Positions 23,095 through 34,460 of a stretch of DNA of 64,000 nt are shown here, in pieces. The stretch is from Isoetes taiwanensis (taxonomy: Eukaryota > Streptophyta > Lycopodiopsida > Isoetales > Isoetaceae). Position numbers and translations under genes: made by a program. The DNA lies in contig JAJEKV010000026.1 of the NCBI GenBank assembly GCA_021234155.1, forward strand, positions 3,768,644 through 3,832,643, read 5' to 3'. Under the pieces are notes generated by a model. That model saw only the letters and a list, made by a program, of their open reading frames with translations. It was not told the origin of the DNA and ran no database searches. Numbering within the stretch: the stretch's first letter is position 1; every line of letters starts with the position of its first letter.

Positions 23095-25594
23095 TTAGAG
23101 CTTTGAAATATGCCCATGCTTTAAATCCTTTCGAAGAATCTTTCCACTGGCAGACTTTGGAATCTTGTCCACAAATAGGACCCTGCGAATTTTCTTGTGG
23201 GGCGATACCTGCAGCAAAACTTGCTTTGAGTAGATGTATCGTACAAGCAAAGTCAACAAAAGCTTTGAGAATTTTAAACAAACCTTTGAGTTGATAAACT
23301 CTAAAACGTCCTTTTCCATGAGCAAACTTCCAGGAAAGCGTACAATGTATGCAATTGGAATTTCACCTGCTTCATCATCAGGATAACTGAAAGATAGAAT
23401 ACACGAGTCTTTATTAGTAAACCTTTTTTCAGAGCTTATAATAGGCAGCTATGCAAGAGAAGAATACATACGTTCAAATATACTAGCTCAGTATCCTGTG
23501 ATCAGAGAGCAGTATTTAATCGCTGGAGTTTAATGATATAACCAAGGAATTGAGCAATTGCTGCATTAAATGGAAGCCTTTCAACATTAATTCTTACCTG
23601 AAAACCTTTATATTTAATTAGTTCCTTGACACGGTCCACAACAAACACATAACCATCCTTATCAAAGTACACGAGATCACCAGTATGAAGCCATCCTTCC
23701 TTATCCACAGTTTCAGCAGTTGCCTTTATGTTGTTTAAGTACCCTGCATGCACAGGTTGTTATCATAGATAGAAGACAAAGAAAATCATTGCAAGTACAG
23801 ATCAAGATCTGCACCCTGCTTGGCAGCATGTTGAAAGAACTGGTCAGTAAACCATAAAGACGCAAGTGAAGCTGTCAAGTCATGCCACAGCATTAAAGCA
23901 ATAAAGAGAAAACGGAAAGAAGAAAGATGCAGGCTTCAATGCTCGGAGACCTGACCATGAGACACCGCGGTACTGTTCTCATCAGCTAAAAGCAACTGTG
24001 CAAAAGTGCTAGCCAGGGAGAAACCAAGATATGCCTACCAAACCCTCTTTTGGCTGCAGCGAAGAATTGTGTGTAGTTAAGTAGCACATTGATAAAATAT
24101 AGGCATCGATCCATTAGCCAACAGCACTTTTCTATAGTATTTATGTACAAGAAAGTAGTCCACCAATGACAAACAAAACTATTGCACCCTGGCTTTTCTT
24201 TGCATCTTCTTGTAATGTAAAAGAAAAATGAAAAGAAAGGAACCAACCTGTTTACAACCTGACCTTAACAAAGCTCCTATGCTATTTTACTGGCAAAATG
24301 ACTTTCCTAAGTTGCCAGTTTCCATTACCTTGGCTTCAAGATTTCAAGTGACCAATCCTCCCCAGAAATTGTGGCAGGCATCTGGGCTGCAGCCAAAACC
24401 TACAGAAGAAATGCAGGCACCTCACCCATAAAAACTCTCACCAAGTGAATAGGCCAGACAATAGAATCTAAAGATATGGTCATGGCAAATACGCTTTTTT
24501 TCCAATCCATGCAACAAAAAAGATGAACCTCAGTTTCTTAGGATGTACTTCTTCTAGCTAGGCCATGGCTTACCTTGTTCTAGTTCAAGATTTGGGGAAC
24601 CTTGTGAAACCGGTTGTTTCTTCCTAAAGGTAAGCGTTCGCACCGCACAAACCGGTGGAGCCAACCATATCATCACAAGAAGGTATCTTGGGCCAATGAA
24701 TCAGTATAGGAGGAACTAATGAAAATATGGCCCCGTGTATTTCTGAATGGCCTCCAAGACATTGGACATATCAAAAATTCAAGTATAATAACTCAAGGTG
24801 CTACCATTATAAAGGGTAGCTAGGGCTGCATAACTAGTCTAGAAGCACATGGAACATGGCAACACCCACAGCAAGGACATCGTTAGTTTGATACTTTTCC
24901 AATTTGCATTGGTTATAACTTTCAAAGCGCGACAAATTCCTGTGGGTCAGAATCACCCCTTTACTTAATCCTGTGGTTCCTGAAGAGTAAAGCAAATGCT
25001 CTCGGTGTCTGTCTGGGGAGATTGAGACCTTCATAGACATGTCCCTGCCTGCTGAAACTACTTTTTAGAGAAAGGGATTTAGGCCATCATCCGATTTTTT
25101 CGGTTCTATTTTCCTCTACCGTTCACAATTCTTACCCCTGCATGTTCAAACTTACCAACCTGGTCCCTGGAAGTGATTACCAGTGAACCTGAGCCTTTTT
25201 ATCTGTTTCAAAGTTCTTGCCTAGTGCTCAAAGGATTGGCAGTGGTTATAATAGCTCCGATTGAAATTACACCAAAAAACGCAACTGGAAAGTAGATCGA
25301 ATTCCTTAATACCAGCATTACCACATCCCCATGGCCGATTCCAAGCACTGTAAGACCAGAACCCAGAGAATAAGAGAGAGATTTTAGAGCCGAGTAAGTG
25401 ATCCCAGAACCTGAAACCGAGTGAATAAGAGCCCGTTTGTGTTGAATCTGTGAACTGCCAGGGACACCTTGGAAAAAAAAATCGACTAAATTAATATTAG
25501 GCTCATCAGGCAATGAAACGGATTCGCCATTATATCTCCATACACCATCGCTGCCATATCGAGCTACTGGCGCCATAGCTACTTTACTATGCAA
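23095..25594 (-). pseudogene. 4-coumarate:CoA ligase-like acyl-activating enzyme, broken
   Basis: This family adenylates a carboxylic acid and joins it to CoA; members ending in SKL act in peroxisomes, for example on jasmonate precursors. First exon: 25208-25594, with the family's amino-terminal motifs up to TTANPLSTRQEL, then a stop and at least two frame changes. The AMP-binding loop YSSGTTGLSKGV is at about 24960-25010. The middle (about 23750-24830) has only scattered matches, such as FDMSNVLEAIQKY. A good exon, 23598-23743, carries [18 protein letters not shown] and [12 protein letters not shown]. The next exon is a mutated relic near 23460-23515. The last two exons (23284-23386 and 23095-23208) are clean, with [16 protein letters not shown], and end HGHISKL then stop. 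The carboxyl SKL is a type-1 peroxisomal signal. Intron positions persist, so this is a decayed gene copy, not a processed one. Confidence 0.85.
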
Positions 25595-26831
25595 TGCGAT
25601 ATCTGTTCAATTTTATTCAGACACTAACTCAATTGATTTGGTTTTTCGTTCAGTAGAATGAGCGACAACTCGCACAAGAAAATAAATTTAATTTCCTACA
25701 ATTTGGGTTTTGGCAGGAGAATAAGCAAAGGGAGCATTAAGAAAAAAAAAACATAATTTAAGCTAGCAGGAGCATTACAAAGGAGCATTACAAAAAACTA
25801 GTTTCTACCTAAAATATGAAGACTCCATGGCTTGAGAAATTTTTCTATATCCCAAATTTTGGATTTCAATTTTCAAATGTGTAGGCTACAAGTGAAGGAA
25901 GGATTAAGTGATATTTTAACGCTCCACCTGAGTCAAACGGCCTATGAGAGATTGGCCACAATACAATATCTCTGATACCATCCAAAACACAAAAGAAATC
26001 CACAAAAGCCCTATAATGCAGTTCCCTACCACTAGGACATCCAAATAATAAGAGTTCTGATCGCTCAATCGGTAGCCGCCAGCTTCTTTTCTTTTTGGTG
26101 AACAGATATTTCGCTATCGCTTCAATGTGACATATACCATTGTTGATAACGGGACCATGGGCCTAATGGGCTATACTCATACGGAAAGTTCGCCACTACC
26201 GAAAAATGCAAATTTAAACAACAGAATCCCCCAAATTTTATCAGCAAAGGCCCCGTGATTGCACCCCCTCGATGTCGCTACTTCTCGTACCGAACTTCCA
26301 AAACGGGCCGAAAAGTTGTTCAAATACCGGACTGCCTAGAAATCACTAACTGATCAGTTCCCTCCATGTGATCGCTACATAAATTTTTTTATAAGATTGC
26401 TAGTTATTTTGGTTCAGATTTTTAATTTGCATTAGCCTATGATTCTTCTTACAATTTTGATTATGATTCTATAAATCATTGAAGATCAAAGAAGAAGAAG
26501 AAAAAAATGCAATTTTTACGTCAGAAAGAGAACATCTCGGCTCTCGATGCCTGGAGTCACCTCCTGTGAATATACACTCAAATCAAAAGGGGTTTCAGGG
26601 GATTCTCATTTAACATGGTTGGATGTAATGATTTGTGTTAACTTAAATAACTTTTTGCCCTTCGAGGAATTAATGAACATAGTAGAAAACATCTAAATGA
26701 CCAACGAAAGAAAAAGAGAGAGAAGTTCAAAGGTTTTAAAAGCAACTACAATGATACAAAAGTATATAGTTCTCTACATATGGAGACCATTAATAAAAAA
26801 GTATCCCTGGTAGTATTACTAAGACCATTCT
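25595..26831. other. Intergenic stretch
   Basis: Upstream of the broken CoA-ligase gene. A short tandem of GGAGCATTACAAA lies near 25770-25795. Nothing else supportable. Confidence 0.5.
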
Positions 26832-27008
26832 AGGTAAAACTATAAATTTCTATTTTTTTTTGCAAAATTAATAAGATACCCCTCATCTTTCTAAAATTCG
26901 GCCAAAATGCCCCTAAAACCTATGTTTGTATACTTCAAGCGAATTTCTAAAAGCAGGTGGTATGTTGTGAATTTTGCAAAACGTTAGGGGTATATTATAG
27001 TTTTATCT
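26832..27008. mobile_element. Small inverted-repeat element (MITE), 177 bp
   Basis: The left end AGGTAAAACTATAAATTTCT and the right end, read on the minus strand, AGATAAAACTATAATATACC form terminal inverted repeats. A second pair, GCAAAATT, follows inside. CCCCT-containing blocks (ATACCCCT, ATGCCCCT) resemble those in the 9005-9767 element. No matching 9 bp target duplication is seen. Confidence 0.6.
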
Positions 27009-27354
27009 ATAATAAACAGATTAACAAAAATCATTCTAGATGGATGAATGACATCATTAACCAACACATAATATCATTTAGTCCATTTTGATGCATCTAA
27101 TAAGCTGGGCACGAGTACACAAACCTTAAGGAATTACTTGGCACCCACTAGGTGCTTAGCATGACTTGTAATAAGGCAAAATGAATAAATAATAACCATG
27201 ATGATTGCATAATATGAAAAAGACAATCAAGCCTAAATTAAATACTAATGTACTAATAAAGAATGGATGAAAACACAAGAGAAAAGGCCACAAAAGCAGG
27301 AAACTATGAGTTTAGACGCAGATGTGCCGAAAAGCAAGTGAGAACTATGGAGGA
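27009..27354. other. Intergenic stretch
   Basis: No supportable feature. Confidence 0.4.
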
Positions 27355-27474
27355 GAGATGATCCCACTGAACCTAAGTAGAGAGAAAACCACTTGACGCC
27401 ATACATTTTGGAAAGCTTACTGCAAGGGGTTTCCAACACACCAAAATCACTAAACAACCGCATACATCCGAAGG
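27355..27474. repeat. Dispersed direct repeat, copy 1
   Basis: Shares GATGATCC, GTAGAGAGA.A.CA, GAYGCCATA, AAAGCTTAC, CAAGGG.TTTCCA and CACCAAAA, in the same order, with 28857-28976. The two copies flank the LINE remnant at 27640-28620. Confidence 0.7.
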
Positions 27475-27639
27475 AATACAATGTAATAGAATTGTATTGA
27501 TTTTTAACTCACAGAGACCACACAGTCACGGGACTATATACAATGGTTAGCAATAACCACACACTAGATTAAAAAAAACTCCTGCAAGAATGATGACACT
27601 AGACAAAGTTTTGAGATACACTACAATGAGGGCTCGTGA

Positions 27640-28620
27640 ATTGCGCACGCTTATCTAGAACCTCATATATATAATGCCAAGTCAGCGCAATGTATGGTGC
27701 CTATAGTTGTGAAGTGTGGAATGGAATGCTAAGGTCAAAATGATTCCCGGGACACCAAAAGTGTAAGGCAACTCTAAGACTATGGCTTTCACCTCAATAA
27801 CCTGTAATCGGGCAACAGCACATAGTCTCGCTTCTGCACCGCGGCCTTCCCATCTACCAAGCCTCAATCCAGAAATTGCGGGACCTGGCAAGGACTGGAT
27901 GCAATAGCCACAAGCTTGTTCCTCGACAATGAAGCAAGCAAATGCTTGGGGCCCCCGTGCTACAGGGATTTATAAAATATACGACCGCTTTCACTTGGGC
28001 CAAAGTAATCGAGGCCCCATACCTTTGAGAAAACTTACTTGGTGATATTGTTGCAAAAGCTCAGATCGAATCGCGGGCATCGTGTTGTTTCAAGGTAATG
28101 TTCCTAACCCGCAAAACCATGTAGTGCAATGCTCTTCCAACATCGTTTCAAACGCCGAGGAGATTCGTACCATGGCAAGTGCAAGAACAGATACCTAACA
28201 TCATCCATGTGGTGCACCTTGCGCATATAGTGGAGATGGCGCTTCATAAGCGTAATGTCAAGAGGCCAAAACTCCGGCTTCGCTGTGCAAAAGAATAGCA
28301 TAGGCACCCCAGTTTAACTGGTAAGCGCAGGCAGACTTTTGCACCCGCCTCCAAGCTCTCCCAAGCACTCAGTACCACGGCGTGCCCCCACACTTCGTAA
28401 CCATACAAGAAAATAGGCTCTACCACCCTAAAACAAGTGGGCTCGTACAATCATGAATTTCTCATACGAAAACAATGTTTTGCATTGTATAGAGTGCTTC
28501 CATCCGCCAGCCTACCCGCTTGGTAATACATTGTTCTAAAGTGTTCTGTGAGATTTTACACCAAGATACTTGTAGATATCTACAACTTCTGAACCGCTAC
28601 TATCATAGCATGTTGGGAAA
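27640..28620 (-). pseudogene. Second LINE-type reverse transcriptase remnant, carboxyl part
   Basis: On the minus strand, EVVDIYKYLGVKS (near 28590) is the RT thumb motif with KYLG. It is followed by RVVEPIFLYGYEVWG (near 28420), the conserved LLYG.EVWG block. Next is MKRHLHYMRKVHHMDD (near 28230), matching the L.YI.KVR.M.D stretch. LRLGRWEGRGAEARLCAVARL (near 27850) then resembles the zinc-ribbon tail G.......R.C..C, with one cysteine missing. The pieces are in three frames. The catalytic YADD part is not present. This family differs from the LINE at 1-3240. Confidence 0.65.
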
Positions 28621-28856
28621 CATTGTGATGAGAAGATTGAACTACCAAAAAGCTTGGTCTCTTGAGATTAACATCGGTATATGTGTTCTCACAAAATCGG
28701 TGCGTAGTATTGCAAATGTTGTCAAGATACTAGCAATGGTGGAAAATGTATGAAATATCACGATACATAAGTTGCCTAATGATATAGTGAATAGAAGGGA
28801 GATATATCTAAGATTGAAGCAGCGCCAAAACTGGCGGTGACCATGGAGGCCAAAAT

Positions 28857-28976
28857 GGATGATCCTAATTCCAGGACTGGAGTAGAGAGAGACCATCTGA
28901 TGCCATATGCAATTGAAAAGCTTACGCAAGGGCTTTCCAGAGCACCAAAAATTGCTCGAAACGGACATCCGAGGAT
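28857..28976. repeat. Dispersed direct repeat, copy 2
   Basis: Partner of 27355-27474. It is also bracketed by a shorter repeat, GGGAGATATATCTA.GATTGAAG, at 28798 and 28978, so this block may once have been a tandem of about 180 bp. Confidence 0.7.
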
Positions 28977-31954
28977 GGGAGATATATCTAGATTGAAGTT
29001 GCGCCGAAACCCTAGCCAGTGAGCTACGCCATCACCAAATCATCCAAGCCTTCATCTAATATCCACATACAACCACGATCTCTCCGTTTTTTTTCTGAAA
29101 ATCAACAGCCAAAAAAAGGCGCACTCTAGAAATATTATGTAGTACAGTCAAATGAATACATCAACAAATCATAGCAAAACTATATTAAAAAGCATACAAA
29201 AAAGACAAAGGAAACCCCCTGTTATTATGCTAGATATTTGATTCAAACCACAGTTAGAACATCTATACTTCTCATTCTATAATATATGCTTTGTTGTAGA
29301 TCAATGATTTGGACATTTTAAATCATTTGGTTTAGGCAAGTGATCTGAAGCTTCAATGATTTGGACACCTAATCGGGCTGTTTCCAAAGATCATTCCACT
29401 GGCAGAACTCAAATTGCATTCTGCATATCTATGTCAAAGTCATCACACGCAAACATACGGAATTGGAATAGCATATAGAATTGAAATGATAAAATTCTAA
29501 CAACTATACTGACGATCCTCATTGCATGCTGCAAAACGATCCATGATTTCCTGGCCCAAGGATAGGGATTCAGATCCTAATATACTCAAGAATACAATTC
29601 CCAATCATAACCCTCGACTCAGACATTTTAAAAGCAAATTCTTCAACTGGTTTTCAAGTAAATGTTAGGTATTTGAAAGATTTTGAATTTCATGGCTAAG
29701 TGCAAAGAAATATGGAAATCATCCTTTAGGAGAGAGCTTGGTATGCATGCAATGATCACAATATTAGCCAATATATAAAACTTTGCTAGGATGAGGTAGA
29801 GAAGTAAGTAAGGCATGCAAAATAACGAGTGCAAATTCTAAAGTTCCATGGCAAGCTAGAAAATAGCAGCGTACGGGACTAGCTTGCAAATTCGAAAAGG
29901 GGGGATTTTATTTGGAGGGTCTTTTTGGAGATAGCTTGGAGGGTTCCATGGAAGAATATTCCTTAGAATATTTTGTTATGGCTTGTTGCACTGGTCGCCC
30001 TTTTTTTTTCATGTAGCAAAATTCACTATTTTACTTTTAACATATTGCAATTTGCGTTCATCTAGTGAACATGTGTAGTGTGAAGGTTATAACATATACC
30101 ATAATGAAATCAGTTTGAGACAACATCTAACGAAATCAAAATAGTCTCAATGACATATGTAATGCATACACTCACTGATATATGCTTTTCTTTGTGGTGT
30201 CGCTTTCACACTTAATAACTCAAGTAGAAATTGATATGGAAATGTTCCTACCAGAATTGTTGTTCTTCCTCATAGACCTTTGAAGAACATCCTTTGTCAA
30301 TATTAAAGTTGAACTACATCCAAGAAACATCTCGGGTCGTGGGTTGAGGACTTTCAGAAATACGCATAATTGATGTTTGTATGGAATGTATATCCTTTTC
30401 GCCTTCTACCCATGAAGTCCGCATGTGCGTGGGATGCTTGCATACCCCTCGGCCAGATGTTTTCCATCTCGTCGCATTTAACCGGTATTCAACATTTCTA
30501 TGGTCAATACTGACCCTATAGGACTCAATATCACACTCCATTTGTAAAGTTTTTCTGATTAAGCTTTGTTTCAGCCCAGCACAAAGCTTCCTCGCCTGCT
30601 CATGCACTTCCCAAAACGCTCCATGTAGTGACAGAGTCAGTAAAAGTAGGAGAATTCACGCTTAGCCTGTCAGCATCGAAGTTCCGCGGGTTAACTCCCC
30701 AATGGACTAGTTCCTCTCTCCAATGTTTCTAACTTCACACTAGTTATATTTTTCCTTTCCGCCACAAAGCCAATCACTGGACACGTGAGGGGCGATGCCT
30801 CGAGTCGGATAAGAGGTATGTTTAATATTTTATGCATAAGATCAAAACCTTTGTGTGACCTCTCTCCCATTACTTTCCTTGTCCAAAGGAGCATAAAGTG
30901 TAACAGTAGACTGTAATTTAACTTTTATTAATTTCGGCATTGCATCTTCAATTATTGACTTGATTCTACCTTTTGGCATCTTATTTTACTACTAAGCTCC
31001 ATTCTTCTAATAGCCTATTCCCTAATAAAGAAATCATACTCCCTATTGGGCGTATGTAGCATCATCAAAGATTATAACTGCTTATTTGAAGGATCATTCT
31101 AACTTGTAATGAAAGTATGGCCCTCTTGTCCGGACGATGACCACTGCATCAATAATATCCTGCTATATTTTGTGCTATCTCGTCCTTTAGCACAATCCGC
31201 ATTGTTTCCCCTAACCTCGCATGAAATGGGCCTCGGTTCCACTATGTAAAATCAGCTGAAAGTTGGATCAGACCGACATAAATGTATGGAGTAACTATTA
31301 GTCAGTTAGAGTGCTCCATTCGCATATTAAGGTATTCATCCTCGACCTATTCCAACAAAAATTATGTTTCTATGGGCTTTGCACTTTGCACTTGCAAAGA
31401 TAAAGTTTCACATCGCATAAAGCATGCATCGTATATTGGAAGGATAATTTATTCACATACCTCTGATGCCTAACTAGCATGGCAGATTCCGGAGGATTGA
31501 TGTTAGGGACTTGAGCTGCAGCTTGCTAGATCTACCCATCCTCTATAAAGTTGCCCCATCTCGCTTCTCACTTTTCTTTCGATGCCACTATGCCACCATG
31601 AGCCTATGAACTTATGTCCAAGGGCTATTTTTCCGTGCCACCAATTGACAATCTTTTGAGAAAGCACCGGCTTTCCTCCGCAGCGGGTGTTGGACCTCAT
31701 GCCCCGCACAAATTTAGATGCTCACAACAAGAGAAAGGTCAATTAGCGACGCCTTATAGCGATAAACCGGGTCACGCCTATGCTGACCGCCCCGCCACGG
31801 ACACAAGATTCAACATCCACCTCCCATGGCAATTGACTACCAGGGAGGCCGTGGATATGAGCTGCTACTTTGGCGCTTCTAGAAGAGTGGGTGGTCTTCT
31901 GGCCATGAAACTTGCCAAAGATGCCTTCTAATACCACTCCTTTTTACAATTGTC
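28977..31954. other. Intergenic stretch
   Basis: About 3 kb without a gene I can support. A 97-codon minus-strand frame at 30314-30607 has no recognisable domain. Confidence 0.5.
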
Positions 31955-32191
31955 ATGAAGGCTTTGCCACAGTTCCTTCTTGTTGTGACAATGGAGAAGC
32001 TCCTTCGAGGTTCCGTTATGGAGGATGGTATGCAAGAACTTTGCAACAAATATGCAGATAACACGTTCCCTTTTTTGGTTGCTAAAACTGAAAACATTGA
32101 AGCAAAATTGCTTTTGGATACTTCCTCATTGGCTTTCGTCTGCTTGTGGGGTGGCAGAAGTGTATGGCCCTATGATCATTGGACACTCTAG
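31955..32191 (+). pseudogene. Possible third LINE reverse transcriptase fragment
   Basis: The frame holds ELCNKYADNTFPFLVAKTEN, which fits the LINE catalytic box (YADDT with the second Asp changed to Asn), and then LLLDTSSLAF. After a 1-base shift a GWQKCMAL stretch follows, like the usual SGL.(I/V)NW.KC. The match covers only about 50 residues, so the call is tentative. Confidence 0.4.
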
Positions 32192-32937
32192 CAAGAGGGG
32201 AGTCAAACCAGTTCAGCATTGGGTACTATAGCCTTATTCAAATGCTTCTTCTTCTTTACGAGGATTATTGGTGGGATGCAACATCTTTTTTAGTTGTGCC
32301 CTTCTATCCATGCTCTCCAATGGTAGTGAGCATCAATGGTGGTTTTCTTTCGTGATGATGAGCACCAATGCCACTAAACCATTCAGCACCTTCACTTGAT
32401 GCATCAATTCATCCTTTTACCCAGAGATGATGAGTCCCAGCAAGTGTCCTCTCTATTCAAGCATGGTATGTGGATGGTTATCTCTTGTCTTGGCCTAAGT
32501 TTCAGACAAAATTCCTTCTCTTCCGTCAGGATGTGTCTAGATAGGAGAAGGTAGCGCCTTACTATCTCTTCACAAATCTCCTCCCACTCTCAAACTAAAA
32601 ATTAATTCAGTGTGATCCAATAACTTAAATTTGATCCACAAAGAATGGAATTAGTTTGTTCCATCCTGTTCCATCTTGCAAAAAGTTATATATCTTATAC
32701 ATCTTGTCCAAGTGTTGCTCTCATTCTTAGTGATGCCACACCTTGCCATCCCAAGCCCACCAGTCCCAAGACTACTAATGTCAATGCACCATCTGCATGG
32801 TCCAGCCATCTTGACTACAGTTTTTGTGGTCAATCTTGGAGCGTAGTATCCATATCTTCCATGGCATTTACTCAAGTTATTGTTATAGCCTAGGTTAAGA
32901 TACTGATGGCTTATAAGTCTTCTTCCCTTGAGCAAAA
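32192..32937. other. Stretch left of the large LTR element
   Basis: No supportable gene. It may be the rest of the LINE fragment. Confidence 0.4.
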
Positions 32938-32942
32938 GGCGA
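32938..32942. repeat. Target-site duplication, left
   Basis: GGCGA directly before the TGTCATGA end of the left LTR. The partner at 53425-53429 is GGTGA, differing by one C-to-T change of the kind expected from methylcytosine decay. Confidence 0.75.
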
Positions 32943-33433
32943 TGTCATGAACCTACGTGAAAACAAGAAAAACATTTGAAAAATACGCAAGAAATACAGA
33001 GGAAATATGCCAAGATCGGTGAAGAATCTAATAGCAAGAATCAAGAGTGCCACCATTCAAGGCGCGTAAACACGAGACGTATGCCTAGAAGGCTCAAGAC
33101 TAGCGTTGAACTGGAATGCTTTGATAAGAAGGAGGTGTCTCCTTATATATCTAGGCCAACGGTCAAGATTGTGCTACTCCAATGGATGAGATCATGCCAA
33201 GTGTTGCGCATGCATGTAGGTTTTAGAATATTCTAGAATCTCCTAGAAACAGCCCCACATATGAAAAAAAAAAATAAGGAAAAATCTTTAACAAGTATTT
33301 AGAAGACTTAAGTAAAGGTGTGTGATTTTGCAATTAGAAGGCTTGTAAGTTCAAACCTCGTCTTGTAAACTAATACTCATTTTATCCATGTGATGACCAT
33401 CTTTTGTACATTATACCTCGCATGGTCATCACA
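32943..33433 (-). repeat. 3' LTR of the chromovirus
   Basis: Aligns over its full length with 52917-53424. Shared blocks include GAGGAAATATGCCAAGATCGG, ATGCCTAGAAGGCTCAAGAC, TCCTTATATATCTAGGCCAA, CTCCAATGGATGAGATCATG and GCATGCATGTAGGTT. The LTRs have many substitutions and small indels, so the insertion is old. Confidence 0.9.
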
Positions 33434-33444
33434 CCGCTCCTCCG
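33434..33444 (-). promoter_or_regulatory. Polypurine tract of the chromovirus
   Basis: On the minus strand CGGAGGAGCGG lies directly before the TGTGATGACC start of the 3' LTR. This is where a plus-strand primer tract is expected. It supports the minus orientation. Confidence 0.65.
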
Positions 33445-33930
33445 ACGACGGATGTAAGCCCCGGAGTCAGGCTTATCCGTAATATCGAACTGCGAATTTT
33501 ATCAGACATTAGCCGCATTCTCAACAGCTCCCCGTTCTCTATCACTCGGTGAGTATCCTTCCCACCCACCTCAAGTAATACAATCACGCATCAAGGAAAC
33601 TTGGAGGCCGTAATCTCTCAAACCTTGAACTCCCCATGATCAATTTCCACTCCGTGGTGAAGGTGGGAGGAGCCGATTCGAAATGGTCAGCCATTAGGTT
33701 CCAATAAAGATACATGGAACATGTGGGGCAGAAATCGAACCTGGTGGGCGAAGCTCCGTGACTAAAAATAGCATCACTAACCGCTTTTGATGATCCGGCT
33801 AGGGAATCTCAGAGATAGCCAATCAACCCACCATCCCGGCCGAGCACTGATGAAACATCGCAAATATTGCTCAAATAAGTTTGGTTAGTGCGCCTCGGCC
33901 TGCTGGTCTCGGCTTATGTCCTAAGAGAGC
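33445..33930 (-). pseudogene. Integrase carboxyl part and chromodomain-like tail
   Basis: Minus strand reading gives LFEQYLRCFISARPGWWVDW at about 33800-33890, the conserved LEQYLRCF......W.(D/E)WL block of chromovirus integrases. Next is HMFHVSLLEPN near 33710, the FHVS.L(K/R)P block. Then come FKV.EI near 33640, LLEVGGKD near 33580 (like the L(V)KW.GY of chromodomains) and a short LLR. The end, near 33440, codes an arginine-rich stretch as in related elements. The chromodomain aromatic residues are largely lost. Several stops are present. Confidence 0.6.
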
Positions 33931-34460
33931 TTAATGTTCCACATGCAAGAGTTGGCAAAAGAGGCTTCCAAAACCAGCAACAAACTGGGGCCACTGACAA
34001 TTAAAAGCATGGAGTCGAATCACTTTGAAGCAAGTGAGAATGCGGGTTTCCACCGGAGATAGAAGTGCCGCAAGGAATGAAATGCGCCATCTTGAAAAGG
34101 TCACTGAACAACAAGTATGCACGCGGCCCCGAGAGGATGGAAGCTCAATAACAAAAATCCACCGAAATGCTCTTCCCAGGACCGCTGAACTAATAAAGGC
34201 TGAAGCAGCCATGTGGATCGCTTGGGAGCTTTGCATGACAAATGGAATCTCAACCCCTACTTACTCCATGATAGGTGGATTTGGTAATTGGTCCATCTCG
34301 ATGCTACGAGGTGGATCCATCCTTCACGGTGTTGGAAAGCATTGCATCTATGACACATGAGCATACCGGAAGTCTCATGAATGCCGCCGAGACTGCCACC
34401 AATAATCTCGAAAATTTGTGTTCCATAACGGCAATCCCAAAATGGCCGACGGTGAGGGAG
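33931..34460 (-). pseudogene. Integrase zinc region and catalytic core, frameshifted
   Basis: In shifting frames of the minus strand, GPGKSISVDF (near 34170) corresponds to PWE.(I/V)S(M/V)DF, which holds the first catalytic Asp. FSKMAHFIPC (near 34080) is the DRFSKMAHFI(P) block of the core. HAFNCQWPQFVAGFGSLFCQLL (near 33970) corresponds to LP..(I)VSDRGPQFVS.FW..F...L. The second catalytic Asp is lost: the expected VSDRGPQF reads NCQWPQF. A weak HHCC-like stretch with HFGI and C-x-C lies at about 34320-34440. No functional enzyme is possible. Confidence 0.75.

Noticed and set aside
30314-30607. Minus-strand frame of 97 codons resembling a retrotransposon integrase tail at its start
   Set aside because: The similarity is limited to a few charged residues and cannot be separated from chance.
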